NCBI GenBank assembly: GCA_029721515.1
Contig: CM056565.1
Span: forward strand, 9,116,742-9,180,741
Length of the DNA: 64,000 bases
Direction: 5' to 3'
DNA from: Synanceia verrucosa
Taxonomy: Eukaryota; Chordata; Actinopteri; Perciformes; Synanceiidae
Shown: positions 40,601 to 46,600 of the stretch, one piece after another
How positions within the stretch are numbered: position 1 is the first letter of the stretch
How the letters are laid out: every line of letters starts with the position of its first letter
Notes under the pieces: model-generated
Told to the model about the DNA's origin: nothing
Database searches by the model: none
Seen by the model: only the letters and a program-made list of their open reading frames with translations
Position numbers and translations under genes: made by a program

Positions 40601-43600
40601 ATGAGAGGAAAAAAGGAGAGAATGATGTAGCAATGAAGAATGAGTGTTTAGGGGTGAGAGGTGGGACACTGGGAAGTGGGACCATGCAGCCCTGAGGACA
40701 AAACACATAACACCGTAAAATGGATGCATCTGCTTTCATCACACAGTACAAGGGACAAGTTATTACTAGAACTCTGCAGGAAGACCTACCCTTTACCCCC
40801 ATTACGCTAAAATGATTACATATGTTGTTGGTCATTTGTATCATTTGCAGTGATGACATAAAATCAATCAGAAAACACATTATTAATGCACACAACAATG
40901 CTGCTGATAGCAAAGCCCATTAAAGCCAGCAATATTTATGGTTGATCGACAAAGGAATCAAACAAACATAGCCATGTTTCCACATCTATACTCAACAAAC
41001 CAGGCAAACAAGCTTCAAATTTGTAGACAACATCTCATGAAGCTGAGACTAAACATCAACTTTCTGCTCATTGAGGAGGCATGGCAACATGTTGCACCAT
41101 CTCCGGCACTGCTTTCATCAGAGTCCACTCCTATAAATAGTTCAACCAGCAAAAGGAGGCCACTCTGGACTAAGAGGCCAATCAGAGCCCAAACGGAGCT
41201 GCTAAGCAGAGCAGACACATACACACATACACACACACACACACACACATACACACACTAGGTCCGCCACAGAGGCCCGTGCCCATTACCTTCTCCTTAG
41301 GTCTGGTTAACCTGCCAATCTGTTCGCTGGACCTGAGGTCTGTAAAGAGCTCACAGTGACTCGCTACAGTCCTGAGCTGACAGGGGAGGGTGACGTCAAA
41401 GGGCGGGGCCATGGTCAGGAACAGCACAGTAAAGCTGTGGTCTGAGGAGTGGGGGGGTAATGTGATAGGAGCTGGGCAGTGGGATAGAGGAGGGACAGCT
41501 GCTGAAATACAGAGGGGCTATAAATAGAATTTGCAGAAGCAAACCAATTAACACTTTTCACTCTCTTCTCTGGCGGCAGGCGGATGAGTGAGGTGGTCTC
41601 CCTCATTAAGTGGTATCCAAATATTTGTGTGACCTTTCCATTTGAGGGGAAAGGCACAGCAATGCAATTAAGGGATCGACAGCTCAGGTTGAGTCTCAGC
41701 GTGAAAAATATGATCTGCACATCAAACAAGAATCCACTAAAAATGTGAGGAATCTCTTTATCCCTCACTTCAAGACAACATGCAAAGAACCAAAGTGAAG
41801 ATGAATCATCTGAGGCACATGACCTGAGGCCACGCCATGTGTGTAATGCAGTATTTGTGGACATCATGCACCTCAATGTGCATTTTACACCACAAGAGGG
41901 AGCTATAAACTAATGCATGAGCTCCTTCAGAGGGTTCCAGCTGAGGTACACTACTGACCCAAATTCAAGATTGCATGAGCCAGGCCCAGATACGTAACAA
42001 ATAACTCTTCTGTGTGAAACATCAAGATTCAAACGTTATTACCCCGTATAGTGAAAGCTCTGTTCATAGGCCTACTGCATGGCTGTTTAACCAGTTTAAA
42101 AACACATGGAAGTAGACTCTCAGCCATAAGAGGAATACACAGAATTGAAGCTACAGGCTAAAGTGGGCAGAGAAGAGTTAATCCAATCATGTGCATGTCC
42201 TTTTCCTCTACGTGAACTCATTAACAGTTTAATATATCAAATAGCAAGCATGCGTAGAAAGCATTGAAAAGTAACTTGGCTTTTGTTGTAATAATTCATT
42301 CAGGATCTCCAGAAATTAAACATTTTACAAAAACAGCAAAACAAAAATAATCCTCTATAAAGGATTTCTTCAAGATAAAAGAAACTGATATTAGCACTGA
42401 GCGAGTGACTGGCCAAAAACACAGCCAGTCAGTTTATCCAGCACAGTTTACTAATCCCCAGAGTCAGTTACTGGGACGCTGCATTGTGCCGGCTGTTTGC
42501 CTACACATGGTCAGTGCAGGCCAAAGATTAAGGAATACACCATGAGCACCGATTTATCTGAGTCAGATAAATCCCTCGATAATGTGAAATCTGCTCAAAT
42601 ACAACATGGATTTTTGGTTTGTCTGCAACAATATTTGCTATTCTGTTATAGAGAAGCTATGAAAATGTGAAGACAGAATGGCAAAATCCCTGAAACGAAA
42701 GTATTACAGTTATTAATGGAAGCAGATCATTTCAGATTCAAATCTCTATGCGTGTAATCCAAGAAAACAGGTTGAGACATTTGACCAATGTCTACACTTT
42801 GGGAGCTAAGAGCAGAAATAAATCATGGGATAAATGACAGGATGTGACCCAGATTTTTATTTAGTGTTCATAGAAAATAGGCCCAAAAATCAGAACTTCG
42901 GCATAAGCATGATTTATAGAGCAGCAAATTTAAACTCAGGTGTGCTCTCACTCGCAATTCCCATTTAGAGGGCAGCAGAAAGTAAAAATGGAATTATCTA
43001 AGGACAGAAGACAGTGAACACAGCACATATAATCTCATTAAAACAGGCATTGCTATGATATTACTAAACAAATAAAGAAATAAATAATAAAATATGAAAA
43101 ACATGTCTCTGTTGTGAAACTTTATTCTTGGAAGTCCTGCCTCTTTGTAATCCACGTCTGTGTTAATTCTCTCTTTGCTACTGCTGCTGCTGGATGATGT
43201 GATTTAAACAGGCAGCTTGGGGAAGAGATTACACCATTTCCTAATGATAAAGGTGTGTGGGCTGCAGAAAAGACAGGAAGTCTAAAGGATGGAGATGAAG
43301 ATAGGAAGACAGCTCTGCCCGATAAACTAAATAAAGTGGTGTGTGGTGATCATGAAGACACTAACCAGTTCAAGGAACACTTCTTTTTGTCGCAACTGAC
43401 CTGTTGAGAGGTGCAACCAGCAACAAATGACATTTCAACTTGGTTTCATAACACCTCTGACCAATCGATTTCCCTCAACCAGCTGGAAAATTATTGAACA
43501 GTGTCCCTCCCTTCAGGATGTCCGTGAGACAATAAATAGAAGACAGAGTACAAAGGCCCACTTACACAGAGCACACCTGCTCACATGCAGCACAGCAGGT

Positions 43601-46600
43601 TCCCTTACAGATGTTTCAATTCTTTTTAAAGTTATAAAACCGTTAAAAGTGCAGATATGAATGAGATGCTGAGGGTGAATGTTTGTTTACACTGCATACC
43701 TGAAACAACAACCAGCAGGTTGAATGTTTTAGTAAAATCAGAAGTGAATGCAGGATATTATATCGATATGACTGAAATTCAGAGTGGAAAGTGGCCGTTT
43801 TGAGCAATGCTTCTAAAAATGCTGCTTTTTGAATGTCATATTTATGTGTGGATGTGTCACAGTCTAGTAGCACTGTATTATAGTATGGTGGAGAGGGAAG
43901 AAGAGTTGTTGGTTTTTTTTGTAGTTTTATGTAAAATTTTACCATTTGTCATAGAGGTGAATTATTGTGTTTGTTCAGGATGCAGGATGATGAGTCTAGA
44001 GTGTAAAGATCATTAAGATTTCTATTTTTCATCTCGCATATTTTATCATAATTTGCACTTTGCATTCCTCTTATCTTATCGTATCTATTACAGTATATAT
44101 TTTGGTACTTTATTTTTTTATTTTATTTTCCTGAACCCTGCATGCCCCTGTGTGTTTCCATCATTCAAGCTACTGGAACTGTGAATTTCTCTGTGAGATG
44201 AATAAAGTATCTATCTATCTATCTACCTACCTACCTATCTATCTATCTATCTATCTATCTACCTACCTATCTGTCTATCTATCTATCTATCTATCTATCT
44301 GTCTATCTACCTATCTATCTATCTATCTATCTATCTGTCTATCTACCTACCTATCTATCTATCTACCTACCTATCTGTCTATCTATCTATCTATCTGTCT
44401 ATCTACCTATCTATCTATCTATCTACCTACCTACCTATCGGTCTATCTATCTATCTATCTATCTATCTGTCTATCGATCTAGCTATCTATCTGTCTATCT
44501 ACCTACCTATCTATCTTTCTACCTACCTATCTATCTACCTCTCTATCTATCTATCTATCTACCTATCCATCTGTCTATCGATCTATCTATCTGTCTATCT
44601 ACCTACCTATCTATCTATCTCTCTATCTATCTATCTATCTACCTATCCATCTGTCTATCGATCTATCTATCTATCTATCTGTCTATCAACCTACCTATCT
44701 ATCTTTCTACCTACCTATCTATCTACCTCTCTATCTATCTATCTATCTATCTATCTGGCCTGTTCTATTCACAGCTTTACAATAGTTAAAACTTATTTTA
44801 TAAGTTTAATATTTTTTTATTTTTTCAGTTTTATCAGCTGTGAATGTGACTTTACATGACAGTGTGCTGAATCAAGTGACATCATCTTGAGATGTCCACT
44901 GGCCTAAGTGGTCTAAAACTCAGTGTCTATGATGAGGAACTTAGAGTGAATGAGCAAAAAACACTACAAACTTTAAAAAATAAAACTGAAGGGTCCAAAC
45001 AGAGCAACAATTTTTCTGGCCTTATGCAGTGTGGACAGTGGCTGCCACCCAATGGACAAAAGCCTCATGTGCTCAGCTGTGCACACACTAAGCCCAGAAT
45101 AATGTCAGGGAACGTTTAAAGTTTAAATTGAAAGGTGATCTACTACTGATCCTTTGCAGAGTAAATAACCAAATATTTTAGATCCTATTCATTTGCTGTC
45201 AGACACAATTACATGTATTTTGGTGAGGAAATTTCCTTTGTGTGTAAAGGTGACATAAAAACAGAAATCGACAGAGACAGTGGACAGAGGGAGAGTCGGT
45301 GTTCGACTGATACCAAACCTGAACAGTCAGTATTCAGTCAATAAGTAGCTCCATGTTATTGTACTCTCACTGCAGCAACACAGTCACCATGCTAGGCTAG
45401 CTGCTTCCACCTGCTTCCACTTGGCTGTAGCTCTTTTTTTGGTAGTCAGTGGTATTAAATAGGACATTGTAGCTTTTAAATAGGACCTTATTTCTGGGAT
45501 AAAATAGTGCCATTTACACACCCATATCACTTTGCAGTCATTTGGAACATTTCTGATGCACAGGATTTTCTGTGCCCCATTCACTCACTGTTAAGTGGAT
45601 ATCATCAAATCCAAATATCTCCTGAAATACTTCAAATGACTCCGAAGTGACATGGATGTGTAAACTGCAGTATTTTATCCCAGAAATAAGGACCTATTAA
45701 AAAAAAAACAGAACTTCCCCTTTAATCTTCTCACCTTACACTTGACAAGAAATAAGTATATTTCCATCACATAACATGGTTCGAACTGTGTTGCAGAGCT
45801 CCAGAGCCAGAATCCAGATCTTATTAAATCCACCTATAAATAGTGCTAGTTCTAGGTCACACTCATTTGCACATTTTTTCTTTTAAAAAAAGGCCTGTTG
45901 TATCTCGTATGATGATCATCAAGATCAGCTGAATGGAGGACAAAGCAAGAAAACATGAATGTGTAAACATCCTTTCCCACAGAGGAACAGCTCAGAGTAA
46001 TAGTAACATGAGGGACAGCCTGTGATACACCATTACTGTTTATTTGTTCATTACTGGAGGATGCTGTGATGTCTTTCTTGTACAGCATATCCTCTACATC
46101 TAGTTATGTGCTGGAACAACAAACCAAGCACAGCCCCACAATCTGGATTAAGCACTGACCCAGGTCTCAACCAGAATGTGCTCTGAAAGAATTGAGATAA
46201 TCTCCTGCATTACACTAAAACTTTGTCAATTAGTTTGTTATTAGTCAGTCTGTAAAGGTTTATTTCACTATTCTTGTACAGCCTGATTGTCCATCCATCC
46301 ATTATCTACCGCTTATCCTCATAGGGTCGCGGGGGGGGCTGGAGCCTATCCCAGCTGTCTTAGGGCGGAAGGCAGGGTACACCCTAGACAAGTCGCCACC
46401 TCATCGCAGGGCACATAGAGACAGACAACCACTCACACTCACACCTACGGTCAATTTAAATTAACCTAATCCCCATGCATGTTTTTGGATGGTGGGAGGA
46501 AGCCGGAGTACACGCAAACTCCACACAGAAAGGCCCCGGGCCCGGGATTCGAACCCGGTACCTTCTTGCTGTGAGACAACAGTGCTAACCACTACACCAT

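Noticed and set aside
44150..44482. 110-codon frame rich in YLSIYLST
   Set aside because: Translation of the tetranucleotide repeat.
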